The notes under the pieces are model-generated. The model saw nothing but the letters and a program-made list of their open reading frames with translations, was not told the origin of the DNA and did no database searches. 64,000 nt of DNA from Rhodococcus sp. IEGM 1381 (lineage in GTDB: Bacteria; Actinomycetota; Actinomycetes; Mycobacteriales; Mycobacteriaceae). A program made the position numbers and the translations under genes. Of the stretch, positions 16,055 to 26,720 are shown piece by piece; within the stretch, counting starts at the first letter, position 1, and the number at the start of each line of letters is the position of its first letter. The stretch lies in the NCBI RefSeq assembly GCF_030056795.1, contig NZ_JASHKQ010000005.1, forward strand, positions 1-64,000, in the 5' to 3' direction.

Positions 16055-16876
16055 GTGACCGCACTGCAGAACGGCCATTTCGACTTTACTACCGCGATCG
16101 CGTGGGCCAGGTTCACCGAGAATCTGCACGCGTGCCTTCGGTCCCTCCCGAGACGGGACTACATCACGGTCACGGCCGCTCAGGCCAGCCCCGGCGAACG
16201 TGGTGTGCGGCCGTACATCGATGTGGCGGCGACGCACACCGGGGTTCTGGTCACCGTCGCGGCAATTCCGTCGCTGCTCTACCCCGACGCGCCGGACACG
16301 TCGACCATGGACGTGCAGTTGGTCGAATTCGGTTGGCTGAACCGAGGTAAGCCGATCGCCGACGGATCGGTCATCGATCTCACGCGAACCGACTCACGAG
16401 CCGATGCCGCGCTCGTTGCCGAGATGATCACGCTTGCGTTCCGCGAGATCTGGAACGTTCCGCACCCCTCGTTCCTCAGTGTCTGGGGCGTCGCAGCCGA
16501 TGGCGTGTCATCCGGGCCGAGGGACCTGCAGCGGGGGCTCGTCGCCTCCGCGGCCGAGACCGCCACGTCGGCCGACGCTTCCGAGACGCCCACCGAGGTT
16601 CCTGCCGAGCTGGGCTCGCTGCAAGCGCTGTGTCAGTTGACAGGTCGCCGAGTCGACCCGCACACCGTTCGATCCGTCTGCATCGACAGTGACCTCGACG
16701 ATCTGACGGCTCGTGCCGTGGCCCTCCATCGCTCGGCGGCAGGGCAGGCCCGTCGGTCGGTTGCCGCGGGTCGAGACGACTCGGTGGCTGTGTGGTCCAA
16801 TCTGGCCCGCACCTGGCTTTCGGTCGCACGAAGCATCGACGCCGCGATGAATGAGGCCCGGCACGCCTGCCGCTGA
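16055..16876 (+). CDS. Hypothetical protein with a TY-Chap/YbjN-like N-terminal domain
   Basis: A 273-residue soluble protein of unknown function. Residues 1-150 resemble the actinobacterial chaperone-like TY-Chap/YbjN fold, including FREIWNVPHPSFLS. The same signature (FRDIWGLPHPSFLS) is in the protein at 30198-31502, so the two are paralogues over this domain. The C-terminal 100 residues are helical and Arg/Ala-rich. It ends convergently, six bases from recD. The shared family is seen in the sequence; any chaperone role is inference. Confidence 0.7.
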   Translation: MTALQNGHFDFTTAIAWARFTENLHACLRSLPRRDYITVTAAQASPGERGVRPYIDVAATHTGVLVTVAAIPSLLYPDAPDTSTMDVQLVEFGWLNRGKPIADGSVIDLTRTDSRADAALVAEMITLAFREIWNVPHPSFLSVWGVAADGVSSGPRDLQRGLVASAAETATSADASETPTEVPAELGSLQALCQLTGRRVDPHTVRSVCIDSDLDDLTARAVALHRSAAGQARRSVAAGRDDSVAVWSNLARTWLSVARSIDAAMNEARHACR

Positions 16877-16882
16877 CCGAAG

Positions 16883-18745
16883 CTACAAGATCGTTCGTCG
16901 TAGACCGCTCGCCCGTAGTACCTGACGCTCGACACCCGCGCGAATGGCATCCTCGGTACCGATCACCCGCACGTGCGATCGCGCGCGAGTGATTGCGGTA
17001 TAGAGCAATTCTCGGGTCAGCAGTGTCGATGCCTCGGCGGGGAGAAGAACCGAGACGGTGTCGTACTGACTGCCCTGGCTGCGGTGGATCGTCATCGCAT
17101 ACACCGTGTGAACCGACGAGAGCACGTTCGGGTGGATCAGCACATGACCGCGGCCGCGAGCGAACGCTGCCATCGCGGTTCCGTTGTCTCCCAACACCAC
17201 AACGCCGGTGTCACCGTTGTATATCCGCGCTTCGTGGTCGTTTGCCGTCACCAACAGTGGCTGACCGGGGTACCACAGTGACGGATCGAGAAACGTTCCG
17301 CTGTGCTCTCCCACCCACTCCATCGCTTGCCGATCCCATCGAGCGACACCCCATCGGCCCTCGCGGTGCGCGCACAGCAGGCGATGCTTCTCCAGACCCA
17401 GAAGTGCCGCGGAGGCATCTCCGGCTGCTGCGGCGGCGGTGACCTCGGCTGCGGTGTCGATCACGTCGGAACGCAGCGCATCCACGTCGTCGGGACCGTG
17501 GAATGAGATTTCTTTCGCGCCGGACTCGAGCAGGGCCATCACGTCGTCGCCCCGGCCGTCTCGCACGGCCACTGCCAACTGGGCGATTGCCCCGCCGAAT
17601 CGTCTGCCTCGACTGAGCCGCACGACGCCGCCGCGCAGTCGGTCTCGCTCGAACGGGCTCAGGGCGGCCTCGGCCGGATCCTCGGTGGCGGCGAAATCCT
17701 CGTCGACGAGCTGCGCCAGCACCGGGTTCTCGATGCCCGTGACCGGCCGGGCCACGAGGTCTGCCAGCACCGCGCCTGCGTCGACAGACGTCAGCTGGTC
17801 CGGGTCACCGACCAGGATCAAGCGTGATTCGGGACGGACGGCTTCGAGCAGTCGGCACATCATCGTCAGTGACACCATCGAGGTTTCGTCCACGACGATG
17901 ACGTCGTAGGGCAGGCGGTTCTCCCCGTCGTGCCGAAACCTCGTCTTGCTGCCGGGCTTCCAGCCCAGAAGCCGGTGCAGTGTCATCGCCTTCAGGTCTA
18001 TCGGCAGTCCGAGGAGCTCCGCTTGTTCGGACACCGACTCCTGCAATCGGGCTGCGGCCTTGCCGGTGGGTGCCGCCAACCCGATGCGCAGATCGCTTCC
18101 GTGTTCCCGGACGAGTAGCGCCAGAATCCGAGCCACCGTGTGGGTCTTACCGGTACCCGGCCCGCCTGCGATGACCGTGGTCCATTGGGTCGCCGCCAGG
18201 GCCGCCGCTATCCGCTGACGATCCGGAGCAACAGTGGGCGCACCCGATTCGTCGACGAACAGCTCGGTCAGAGCATGGCTGATCTCGGCGACATCGGACT
18301 GCGGGTGAGACTTCGACCGCTGCTCGAGACCATCACGGACTATGCTCTCCTGCAGGTGATATCGATCGAGATACAGGAGTTCACCCTCGTCGGTGTGAAC
18401 CAGCTTCAGCGGCGTCAACGGTCCGTTCGCACTGCCGACGACGAGGGGACTGACCGACAGCGCGCCGAGGACCTCGACGAGATCGGGCCACGGAAGCGCG
18501 GCCGGATCGACGTCGGAATCCTCGTCTACCGTCACATCTCGCAGTCGTCGCAGGTCCAGGCACACCGATCCTGATCGCACGGCGCGCACCGTCAGCGCAG
18601 CGGCCAAAAGCACGTGCTCCGACGACTCCCCGGCAAGCGCACCCAGACGTAATGCCACGTGCACGTCGGCGGCCGTGAGTACACCTGCATCGTTGAACGT
18701 GCGCAAAAGGCCGCTACCGCGCAGTGCGGTCGTCACGCTCGTCAT
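16883..18745 (-). CDS. recD: RecBCD helicase-nuclease subunit RecD
   Basis: A 620-residue superfamily 1B 5'-3' helicase. The Walker A motif GGPGTGKT is near residue 195, the DExx motif VVDETSM near 290, and the C-terminal TIHRSQGSQYDTV and YTAITRAR motifs are present. With RecB and RecC it forms the exonuclease V complex that resects double-strand breaks. The ATG at 18745 overlaps the recB stop by four bases; a longer in-frame start lies inside recB and is rejected. Third gene of the recCBD operon. Confidence 0.95.
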   Translation of the reverse strand: MTSVTTALRGSGLLRTFNDAGVLTAADVHVALRLGALAGESSEHVLLAAALTVRAVRSGSVCLDLRRLRDVTVDEDSDVDPAALPWPDLVEVLGALSVSPLVVGSANGPLTPLKLVHTDEGELLYLDRYHLQESIVRDGLEQRSKSHPQSDVAEISHALTELFVDESGAPTVAPDRQRIAAALAATQWTTVIAGGPGTGKTHTVARILALLVREHGSDLRIGLAAPTGKAAARLQESVSEQAELLGLPIDLKAMTLHRLLGWKPGSKTRFRHDGENRLPYDVIVVDETSMVSLTMMCRLLEAVRPESRLILVGDPDQLTSVDAGAVLADLVARPVTGIENPVLAQLVDEDFAATEDPAEAALSPFERDRLRGGVVRLSRGRRFGGAIAQLAVAVRDGRGDDVMALLESGAKEISFHGPDDVDALRSDVIDTAAEVTAAAAAGDASAALLGLEKHRLLCAHREGRWGVARWDRQAMEWVGEHSGTFLDPSLWYPGQPLLVTANDHEARIYNGDTGVVVLGDNGTAMAAFARGRGHVLIHPNVLSSVHTVYAMTIHRSQGSQYDTVSVLLPAEASTLLTRELLYTAITRARSHVRVIGTEDAIRAGVERQVLRASGLRRTIL

Positions 18746-21700
18746 CGAGTCACCTTTCCGGCGAGCAGGTTCGACAGCTCGACCACCAGCGCCGCCGTCG
18801 GATTCCAGTCGAATACCCCGCAACCGTCAGGAGTATCCGGCCCCACCATGCCCCGCACGAACAGGTACCGAACTCCTCCCAGGTGTACCTGTGGGTCGTA
18901 TCCCGGTTGACGCCACCGCAGATAACGATGCAGCGCAACGGCATACAGAATTGCCTGCAGCGGATAATGCGAGCGCATCATCTCCTGAGCCATCTTCTCC
19001 CGGGTGAAGTTGCCTGTTGTCAGATCACCTCGGGCGAGCCGGTTGGTCTTGTAGTCCACCACGACGTAGCGCGGTCCGGGCACTCGTAGAACCGAGTCGA
19101 TGCTTCCGGTGAGAAAGCCGCGCAAGGGTGTTTCTTCGATACCGTCGAGCAGATCGGGGTACGACGCGAGCGGGTCGGCAACATCGAGGTGCCGACGCAT
19201 CAGCCGCGCAACGGATTTCAGGGTGACCGTCGCCGCCACCGGATCGTCACCGCCGGCCAACGGAAGCTCGAAGTCCAGCTCTGCCAAATGATCGGAAGGC
19301 GCGATGTCGGCAAGTGTCCCGAAGCCCAACGGCGTGTGCATCACCGGCAGAAGGGCTGCGGCCAACTCCACCGGATCGACCTCGGCCATGCGCGACGCGA
19401 CCGCTGCACTGCACCGAAGCTCGAGCTCGGCGAGCAAGTCGGGAGCGGAGGTGTCCACGTGTTCGAGCGCCTCGTGCACGAGCGTTCCGAATGCGGCACC
19501 GGCGGGCATGCCGTTCATCGGTGACTCGATTCCTTCCAACCTGGAATCCTCTGTGTAATCACTGTTCGACTGAGGTTCGGCCGGCTCGTCGGTCTTCTCG
19601 GGATGCTCGGCCTCGCTTGTCACCCCCACCTCCGGCTGAACGTGTGCCGCGTCGTGAGCGTGAGCTGTCAACGCGGAGTACGACGTTCGACGCCACAGCA
19701 GGTCCAGAGTTCGATCGAACCGCGCGGCAGCCACGTCGAGCAGTGGTTCCTCGGGTCTGACCCAATGCTGCGTGGACGGCGCACCGGGCCCCACCGGTTC
19801 GATCGAGATGATCTCGGCAGCGGACCCGACCCAGGACTGCAGTCGGTTCGCAGTGGTTGCATCGTCGAGCACCTTGTACGACGGCTCCGGTTGGGGAATC
19901 CCGGGGATGCGACCGAACAGCATGCGATGCAGCGACGATGTCGAGGTTTTGTAGCCCGGTGCCCACCACAGCACGATCTGGCACTCGGCACGGGTGAGGC
20001 CGACGTACAGCAGCCGCAGTTCCTCGCCTGCTTCCTCCTGGTCGTTGATCATCTTTCTGGCCGCATAGCCCACTCCTGACGGTCCACCGACGTCTCGAAT
20101 CCGGTCGCCGTTCTCGTGCAGCAGGAGCGTCGACGGCTTGCTGAAGAACAACGTGTCCCAGGCGTACGGCAGGTAGACGACGGGGAATTCGAGCCCTTTG
20201 CTGCCGTGTGTCGTCATGATTTGCACCGCGGCGGAGTCGCTGTCGAGTCGACGGCTGCGGTCGCTGGATCCACCGGCTGCCGGTTCCTTGATACGGTCGG
20301 TCAGCCAGCGAGTGAGTGCGGTGATTCCGAACGACTCGGATACTGCTGCGCGATTGAGCAATTGAGCGATATGCCGTAGATCGGTCATGGTCCGTTCGCC
20401 CGCGTCGACCGCGAGCAGCCGCGCGTCGAGTCCGGACTGGGCCGACACTCGCTCGAATACTGCAGCGAACCCGGCCTCGTCGAACAGTATCGAATATTCA
20501 CGCAATCGGCTGCTGACCTGGGACAGGGCATCTTCGGCTCCGGAGTCGAGCTGAGCGGCAGTCCACCCGAGCAAAGGGGTCAGGGCGGCGAGTCGAACGC
20601 GGTCGGTGCGATGCGGTTGCTCGATCGCCTGCAGCAGCCACAACCAGTGTCGGGCACTCTCGGTGCCGAACACGCTGGTGCTGCTCGACACGACCGACGG
20701 GACGCCGACTGCGTCCAGCGCGTCTCGAATCAGCGCCACCTGCTTGGTAGTTCGGGTCAGCACGGCGACGTCTCGCGGTTCGATCGCCCGGGGTCCGTCC
20801 GGTCGGTCGATCGTGGCACGGTTGGACAGCAGCTCGACGATGTCTGCCGCGACGTCGGCCGCGACCTTGGAACGGAGTCGATCGACTGCCGGAAATCCCT
20901 GTCGCAGGGGGCCTGCACCGGTTCGCGGAAGATAGCGCAGCCTGAGCGGGGTGTGTCCGACCATCCGCGACGGTGGATTTCGGGGTTCGACACGGTGAGC
21001 CATGATGTCGTCGTGTCCGAGGGCTGCGCCGCCGTACAGATGGTGCAGCGCATCGAGTAGCCCGGAATCACTGCGCCAGTTGGCAGTGAGCTCGTACAGG
21101 TGGTCCGCCGATTCCACCGCATCGAGGTAACTGAGCACCTCTGCCCCACGGAATGCGTAGATTGCCTGCTTCGGATCGCCGACGAGAATGAGTGTCGTCG
21201 ATCCGTGAAACGCCCGTCGCAGAATGTCCCACTGCAGCGGGTCCGTGTCCTGGAACTCGTCGATCAGCACTACTCGGAACCGGTCTCGCACTCGCGCACA
21301 GGCGGCCTCACCGTGCACGGGATCGGACAACACCGAATGCAGGAGTCCGAGTAGATCGCTGTAGTCACGCACCCCGAGCAGCCGTTTGCGACGTTCCATT
21401 TCCCGCCGCGCTTCCTGGGCGAACCGCACACGCAGCGCCGGCTCGCGGTTACCGTCGTCCCCATCGAGGTTTGCGGTGTCGGGGTACAGAATCGACTGCT
21501 GGTCGCCCACGGCCGCCAAGGCCAACTGGTGCGCATCCCGCCTGCTGAATGCCGGCGCTTCGTCGTCGCCACTGAACATCTGCAGATACAGGTCGTCCAC
21601 GACCTGCTCGAGTAGATCGGACACGGATTCGACGAATGCCGATTCCGGTTCGCGCTCCCCCGCGATTCCGAGCCCGTCGAGCATGCGCTGACAGAAGCTG

Positions 21701-22077
21701 TGGGTGGTGACGATGGTCCCGGCATCGAAGTCCGACAGCGCCTTTCGTAGTCTTCTGCGACGGCGGTCCACCTCGGCATCGTCGACCGATGCCAGGAACA
21801 CCACCAATGGATCTCGTTCTGCACGAGCAGCTTCCGGGTCTGCAAGATGCCGCGCGATCGACGCGAATCTACTGCGAGTGCGATCGCGGAGTTCTTGGGT
21901 TGCCGCCCGGCTGAACGTCACCAGAAGCAGGTCGGAAATTTCGGCGATGCCCTCGGCGATGTAGCGCGCGGCCAGTCCGACAATTGCGTACGTCTTGCCG
22001 GTACCGGCGCTGGCTTCGAGCACGGTGGTTCCGGTAGGCATTGGACCGAGCAGATCGAATCCGCGAGGGGTGGTCAT
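18742..22077 (-). CDS. recB: RecBCD subunit RecB, helicase and nuclease
   Basis: A 1111-residue superfamily 1A helicase fused to a RecB nuclease. Walker A is LEASAGTGKTYAIV at the N terminus, the DExx box is LIDEFQDTDPLQW, and the MTTHGSKGLEFPVVYLPYAW motif lies about two thirds along. The nuclease signature VVDYKTNRLARGD is near the C terminus. The protein drives 3'-5' unwinding and cuts both strands. The ATG at 22077 overlaps the recC stop by four bases. Confidence 0.95.
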   Translation of the reverse strand: MTTPRGFDLLGPMPTGTTVLEASAGTGKTYAIVGLAARYIAEGIAEISDLLLVTFSRAATQELRDRTRSRFASIARHLADPEAARAERDPLVVFLASVDDAEVDRRRRRLRKALSDFDAGTIVTTHSFCQRMLDGLGIAGEREPESAFVESVSDLLEQVVDDLYLQMFSGDDEAPAFSRRDAHQLALAAVGDQQSILYPDTANLDGDDGNREPALRVRFAQEARREMERRKRLLGVRDYSDLLGLLHSVLSDPVHGEAACARVRDRFRVVLIDEFQDTDPLQWDILRRAFHGSTTLILVGDPKQAIYAFRGAEVLSYLDAVESADHLYELTANWRSDSGLLDALHHLYGGAALGHDDIMAHRVEPRNPPSRMVGHTPLRLRYLPRTGAGPLRQGFPAVDRLRSKVAADVAADIVELLSNRATIDRPDGPRAIEPRDVAVLTRTTKQVALIRDALDAVGVPSVVSSSTSVFGTESARHWLWLLQAIEQPHRTDRVRLAALTPLLGWTAAQLDSGAEDALSQVSSRLREYSILFDEAGFAAVFERVSAQSGLDARLLAVDAGERTMTDLRHIAQLLNRAAVSESFGITALTRWLTDRIKEPAAGGSSDRSRRLDSDSAAVQIMTTHGSKGLEFPVVYLPYAWDTLFFSKPSTLLLHENGDRIRDVGGPSGVGYAARKMINDQEEAGEELRLLYVGLTRAECQIVLWWAPGYKTSTSSLHRMLFGRIPGIPQPEPSYKVLDDATTANRLQSWVGSAAEIISIEPVGPGAPSTQHWVRPEEPLLDVAAARFDRTLDLLWRRTSYSALTAHAHDAAHVQPEVGVTSEAEHPEKTDEPAEPQSNSDYTEDSRLEGIESPMNGMPAGAAFGTLVHEALEHVDTSAPDLLAELELRCSAAVASRMAEVDPVELAAALLPVMHTPLGFGTLADIAPSDHLAELDFELPLAGGDDPVAATVTLKSVARLMRRHLDVADPLASYPDLLDGIEETPLRGFLTGSIDSVLRVPGPRYVVVDYKTNRLARGDLTTGNFTREKMAQEMMRSHYPLQAILYAVALHRYLRWRQPGYDPQVHLGGVRYLFVRGMVGPDTPDGCGVFDWNPTAALVVELSNLLAGKVTR

Positions 22078-25000
22078 GCGTTCCCCATGTTCTCGGCCGT
22101 GAGCAACGGGTCCCACAGTGTGCGAGCGAGGACACCGAAGCGGCTCGTCTCGTTGGACGGGTCGGTTTCATCGGAGAGCGGGGGCGCGGCCAGCAGTGTC
22201 TGGAACGACAGGGTCGGACCGTGCACGTACCGCAGCGAGCGATCGTTTCCGTCGCCGAAGTCTCCTCGCCATGCCCAGGTGGCGGAGTCGTAACCGTCCT
22301 CGATGGATCCGCCACCGAACCGCTTCTCCGCGTACGCCGATGCAGTGCCGGTCGATATCGGCAGCGGCGACGCCAATCCGCGATCGCGCAGCTTCACCAG
22401 TTCGCGCAGGGTGGCAATCGGATCCTGCGGTGCCGTCAGTCGCGATCGACGAGGAGGCCGCATGCCGCTCGCCCGTCCGATGGTGACGGCGCTCCACTCC
22501 CCCGGCTCGGATGCGGCCACCGCCAGCAACCGCACCCACGCGGCCAGTCGGTGCTTGGCGGCGAGTCGAGAGTAGGACGAACGCGCCAGAACACGGCCAT
22601 GGATTCCGGTGACGGTTCCGGTCAGGCGTCGTCCGTCGCCGAGATCGACCGCGACATCTGTGGTGTCGGCCGGGCCTTCGTGGAATGGCGCGGCCGCGTC
22701 GGCGATGATTCCGACGATCTGTCGGATGTCGGACATCTCGCGTCGGCCCTGATGAAATGGCGGAAGAGTCCCGCGGCGCCATTCGGCGTCGGCGAATTCT
22801 CCGATGTCTCCGCCCGCGATCACCGCGGCAAGCATCCGATCGCCGATGTTCCACCGAGACAACGGGTCCAGCTCGATGTCGAGATTGTCTGCCAGGTCGC
22901 CCTCGAGCTCGGGAACGCGAAAGCCGAGCCGCTGGCGGAGAAACGCCTGCACCGGGTTCTCGACGAAGGCGATCACATCGGCGAGTTCCACATCGCCTCG
23001 ATCTGCCGGCGGGAGCGCAGCGGGTAGGAAAGGAGCCACGGGTTGGGGCGCACGTTGCTTGGAGACCGCTCCGGCCAACGCGACGGTGTCGAAACTGAAC
23101 GGATGTTCGGCCTCGAAATTGTGAGGATCGAACGGCTGCAGCGGATGCCGACGTTCGACGCTTCGACCCGCGGTCACCTCGAGCGCATCCATGAGTTCGC
23201 GCAGTGGAATCGCGGGCGGCTTGACCGAACCGTCGACCGGGTCTGCACCGGTGTAGAACAGCAGGAGCTTCTCCTCGGCCGACATCACCGCGTCGAGCAG
23301 CAGTTGCCGATCCTCACTGCGAATGTCTCGTTCACCGAGTGCCGGGTCGCGGGCGAGGATGTCATCTCCGTCGATACTTCCCACTCGCGGGAAGACCTCG
23401 TCGTCGAGCCCGAGGAGCACCACCACTCGGTGCGGTACCGAACGCATCGGAACCATGGTGCACACGGTCAGCTCGCCGGTACGGAAGTTCGCTCTCGTGG
23501 GTCGTCCGGCCAGTCTCCTGGCCAACATGGCGCGCACGTCCGCCAGTCGCAGCTCCACCGACCCTCCGTGTTCGGTGGCGTCGGCGATCTCGCGATGTGC
23601 TTGTGCCAGTTGCCATTCGTCGGCTGTGGACACGTCGGCGAGCAGATCGAGTGCGCGGCCAAGTTGCCGCGTCCACTCGGTCACCGACGCCGGACCGGCA
23701 AGAGCTCGTAGTACCGAGGCGAGCCGATCGACCAGCTCGGCGAAACGGCCGGCGAGGTCGATGTCGTTGCTGTCGACGTCGTCGAGAGGCAGTGCAAGGT
23801 CGAGGTACTCGTTGTGGGTCTCGTCGGCGGCCACGCCCAGGAGGATCCGGTCGAGGGCCGATTTGAAGGTGTTCTGCCGAAAGCCGTTCAAACCGAATGC
23901 TTCTCGTTGCCTCACGGTCAGACCCCAGCGCGCACCGGAGGTCGTCACCCATTCGCGGAGTCGCTCGAGATCGTCGTCGCTGAGCGAGAATTTCTCGCGG
24001 ACCGGACCGCTGGCAGCGAAGTCGAGCAGCTCGCTCGCCGTCACCCGGCCTTCGGAGAAGTCGAGAACAGTCGCGATGACGTCGAGCACGGGGTTGGTGC
24101 GGCGCAAGCCCCGATCAGCGAGTCGCACACGCAGGCGGTGTCCTGGATGCACCAGCGCAGCCTGCCCGAAGTTGGCGCGAATCAACGGCGCGTAGGTCTC
24201 GACGTCCGGGCACATCACCAGCACGTCCCGCGGTTCGAGCGTCGGATCACCGGCGAAAAGATGCAGCAGCGACTCACGCAGAACCTCGACCTGCCGGGCG
24301 GGTCCGTGACATGCGTGGATCTGCACGGTGCCATCAGTAGCCGGCACTTTGCCATCGGATTCCGTTGCGGCGGTGGGCGACACGTCAGCGGCTATGTCCG
24401 ATTGGATCCGGCCGAGCAGGGTGTTCGCGATCTCGGGACCCTCGTGATGGACGGAGTTCGCCGCGACCGATCCGGTGGTGGCCTGCAGTTCCCGGACGTC
24501 CCGAGACAGACTGGCCAACAGCGGATGCTCGACGACAAGGGCCGTCGCGTCGTCTCGTCGCCGCGTCACGGCGGGAATGTTCTCCAGGGCGGTCCACATG
24601 GACGGGCTGGGATGCGGAACCCAGATGTGTACGTCGCGGTGCTCCGAGAGCGCGCCCAGTATGTCGAGTTGGTCGGTCGTCAATCGGGTGGGACCGAAGA
24701 CAGACAGCCGACTCGGTAGGTCCACCGAGTCCGGCTCATCCCGTAGCCGAGCGCACGTCTCCGGCAGCCGCTCGGCGGGGCTGGGACTGCCGATCCGCTC
24801 CCGCACCAGTTTCCACACTCGTGGTTGCCACTGCAGGTCGTCGTCGAGATCGCCGCCGAGGCCGTCGGTGAATCGTCCAGCGAACCAATCACGAAGCATC
24901 TGAGGTCGTTGAGAACCGTACGCACGGAACAGCTCAGCCACATGGGACGCCGTCGACCAGCGACGTCCTAGACGGTGGTCCTCGGACCCCGCACCCAGAT

Positions 25001-25355
25001 GCTCGAACAGCACCGCCGCCCACGGTTGGGTGCGGCACTCGTCGATGACGCTCAGAGCAGTCCAGAGCACTCGGCCCATTGCCCACGGATCGTCGTCGGG
25101 GTCGATGTCGTCGACCGCACCGACCGCACGTGAGACCAGCTTTGCCGGGCTCGGAAAATCGATGTTCGCGGCGATGCCGTCACCGTCCGGACTGCCCAAG
25201 GTGCTCGAGAGTCGTTGAGTGAGCCACCGCTCGACACCCTTGGCCGGAACCGACACGATCTCGGGGGTGAAGCAGTCGTCCAACGGCACGGACAGGACAT
25301 CGGCGAGCGCGTCGGCAAGGGTTCCTGCGCGCTCGGCGCGGTGGAGCGTCAACAC
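22074..25355 (-). CDS. recC: RecBCD subunit RecC
   Basis: A 1093-residue protein starting LTLHRAERAGTLADALADVL. It has the degenerate helicase and nuclease-like folds of RecC, including VLVMCPDVETYAPLI and VVLLGLDDEVFPR. RecC lacks catalytic motifs, holds RecB and RecD together and reads Chi-like sites. The GTG at 25355 fits the start of family homology. First gene of the operon; its promoter should lie in the 151 bp shared with the divergent VOC gene, though I could not place -35/-10 hexamers. Confidence 0.92.
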   Translation of the reverse strand: MLTLHRAERAGTLADALADVLSVPLDDCFTPEIVSVPAKGVERWLTQRLSSTLGSPDGDGIAANIDFPSPAKLVSRAVGAVDDIDPDDDPWAMGRVLWTALSVIDECRTQPWAAVLFEHLGAGSEDHRLGRRWSTASHVAELFRAYGSQRPQMLRDWFAGRFTDGLGGDLDDDLQWQPRVWKLVRERIGSPSPAERLPETCARLRDEPDSVDLPSRLSVFGPTRLTTDQLDILGALSEHRDVHIWVPHPSPSMWTALENIPAVTRRRDDATALVVEHPLLASLSRDVRELQATTGSVAANSVHHEGPEIANTLLGRIQSDIAADVSPTAATESDGKVPATDGTVQIHACHGPARQVEVLRESLLHLFAGDPTLEPRDVLVMCPDVETYAPLIRANFGQAALVHPGHRLRVRLADRGLRRTNPVLDVIATVLDFSEGRVTASELLDFAASGPVREKFSLSDDDLERLREWVTTSGARWGLTVRQREAFGLNGFRQNTFKSALDRILLGVAADETHNEYLDLALPLDDVDSNDIDLAGRFAELVDRLASVLRALAGPASVTEWTRQLGRALDLLADVSTADEWQLAQAHREIADATEHGGSVELRLADVRAMLARRLAGRPTRANFRTGELTVCTMVPMRSVPHRVVVLLGLDDEVFPRVGSIDGDDILARDPALGERDIRSEDRQLLLDAVMSAEEKLLLFYTGADPVDGSVKPPAIPLRELMDALEVTAGRSVERRHPLQPFDPHNFEAEHPFSFDTVALAGAVSKQRAPQPVAPFLPAALPPADRGDVELADVIAFVENPVQAFLRQRLGFRVPELEGDLADNLDIELDPLSRWNIGDRMLAAVIAGGDIGEFADAEWRRGTLPPFHQGRREMSDIRQIVGIIADAAAPFHEGPADTTDVAVDLGDGRRLTGTVTGIHGRVLARSSYSRLAAKHRLAAWVRLLAVAASEPGEWSAVTIGRASGMRPPRRSRLTAPQDPIATLRELVKLRDRGLASPLPISTGTASAYAEKRFGGGSIEDGYDSATWAWRGDFGDGNDRSLRYVHGPTLSFQTLLAAPPLSDETDPSNETSRFGVLARTLWDPLLTAENMGNA

Positions 25356-25506
25356 CGTTGCGACCCCCTGCCTGTTCGTAGCGGAGAGCCCGATTTCGGA
25401 CTCGTGACGACCCTACTCGAGCCTGGCGACAGGTTCTGCGCGATGAGTCCGGCCGCCGATCCCGGTCAGTATCCGTGAACCCCTTGCCGACACGAAGGAG
25501 AACGAC

Positions 25507-25857
25507 ATGATCGAACATGTCTTTGCAGTGATCGCGGTACGCGACATCGATTCGGCCGACGCCTGGTATCGCCGGCTGTTCGATCGGCCCGCAGACGACA
25601 ACCCGATGCCGAGTTTGGTGGAGTGGCAGGCCGCCCCGACTGCCTGGGTGCAGGTGACAGTCGATCCCGAGCGAGCAGGCGCGTCGCAGTTGAACGTCGC
25701 CGTCGACGATCTCGAATCTTTCGTCACTTCGGCGCGCTCACGTGGGGTCGAGTTCGGCGACATCGTCGACGCGAACAAGGGCGTTCGACTGAGCACCGTT
25801 GTCGACCCCGACGGCAATTCCATCACCGCGATCGGCGGCTTTCGCGAACGCTATTGA
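25507..25857 (+). CDS. VOC superfamily protein
   Basis: A 116-residue glyoxalase-fold protein. MIEHVFAVIAVRDIDSADAWY opens the first beta-alpha module and VVDPDGNSITAIGGF closes the second. AGGAGAA precedes the ATG at a good distance. Metal ligands are only partly evident (His4, and no clear terminal Glu), so it may be a binding protein or a diverged enzyme. It is divergent from recC with no functional link visible. Confidence 0.83.
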   Translation: MIEHVFAVIAVRDIDSADAWYRRLFDRPADDNPMPSLVEWQAAPTAWVQVTVDPERAGASQLNVAVDDLESFVTSARSRGVEFGDIVDANKGVRLSTVVDPDGNSITAIGGFRERY

Positions 25858-26026
25858 TCGATGCGGTTGTCGTTGTCCGGTCGGGTGTAACGACAAACGC
25901 GGTGAATGCGACATGGTGAACGGAAATGCGACCGACCGGTTCGGACGGAATCGAGTGGTTGCTTCCGGTCTCGCGGTACATCGTTTCCGCGGTATCGACA
26001 CCATTCGCGACCCGAGGACGAACTAC

Positions 26027-26713
26027 ATGACAAGCGCCTACCCACCACCCTTCCAGCGCCCCGCACCCGAGCCCGAGACTCCACGCCGCCCCCTGTTCGG
26101 GAAGGTATTCGCCTGGGCTGCAATCATTTTCGGTGGGATATTCTCGATCGGCGCACTCGTGTCGTTCGAGTTCGGTGCGTTGCTCGTGGGCGCACTGATG
26201 GTCGGAGCCGGCATCGCATATCTGTACTTGTCGCCCAGTCGAGGTCGCCGAGGGTGGGCGGTACCGGCCATCGCAGTCCTCCCCGCCTTGATCTTCATGG
26301 GACTGACCACCACCACAGAACCCGAGACCCCCGCCGTTGCCCCGGTCGCGGCCGTGCCCGCCTTGCCGACCGTCACGACGACGTCCGCGCCGCCGTCGAC
26401 AACCACACCGGCACCGACCACCACGACCACCGTCGCCCCGACGACCGAAGCAGTAGCCGCCATCGTCGAGGTGCCGACGACAACGGAGTACATTCCATTG
26501 CCTGATCCTGAGCCCGTGTACATCCCCGAGCCGGTCTACACACCGGAGCCCGTTTACACCGCTCCCGCACCGCTTGTTGCAGTGCCGCCCGTGGTCTCGT
26601 ACGCCAATTGCGATGCGGTCCGCGCGGCGGGCGCTGCCCCGATCTACGCAGGCGAGCCGGGGTACAGCTTGAAACTCGACCGCGACAAGGATGGAATCGG
26701 CTGCGACACCTGA
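26027..26713 (+). CDS. Membrane protein with a C-terminal Excalibur calcium-binding domain
   Basis: A 228-residue protein. Its proline-rich start (PPPFQRPAPEPETPRRP) is followed by three hydrophobic segments (about residues 25-95) and a long Thr/Pro low-complexity linker with PEPVY repeats (about 110-180). It ends in an Excalibur domain: YANCDAVRAAGAAPIY then LDRDKDGIGCDT, with the paired Cys and DxDxDG loop. The domain should face outside the membrane and bind calcium. The ATG at 26027 is chosen because the protein-like sequence begins there; earlier in-frame residues are unlike coding sequence. Confidence 0.82.
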   Translation: MTSAYPPPFQRPAPEPETPRRPLFGKVFAWAAIIFGGIFSIGALVSFEFGALLVGALMVGAGIAYLYLSPSRGRRGWAVPAIAVLPALIFMGLTTTTEPETPAVAPVAAVPALPTVTTTSAPPSTTTPAPTTTTTVAPTTEAVAAIVEVPTTTEYIPLPDPEPVYIPEPVYTPEPVYTAPAPLVAVPPVVSYANCDAVRAAGAAPIYAGEPGYSLKLDRDKDGIGCDT

Positions 26714-26720
26714 TCGCTGT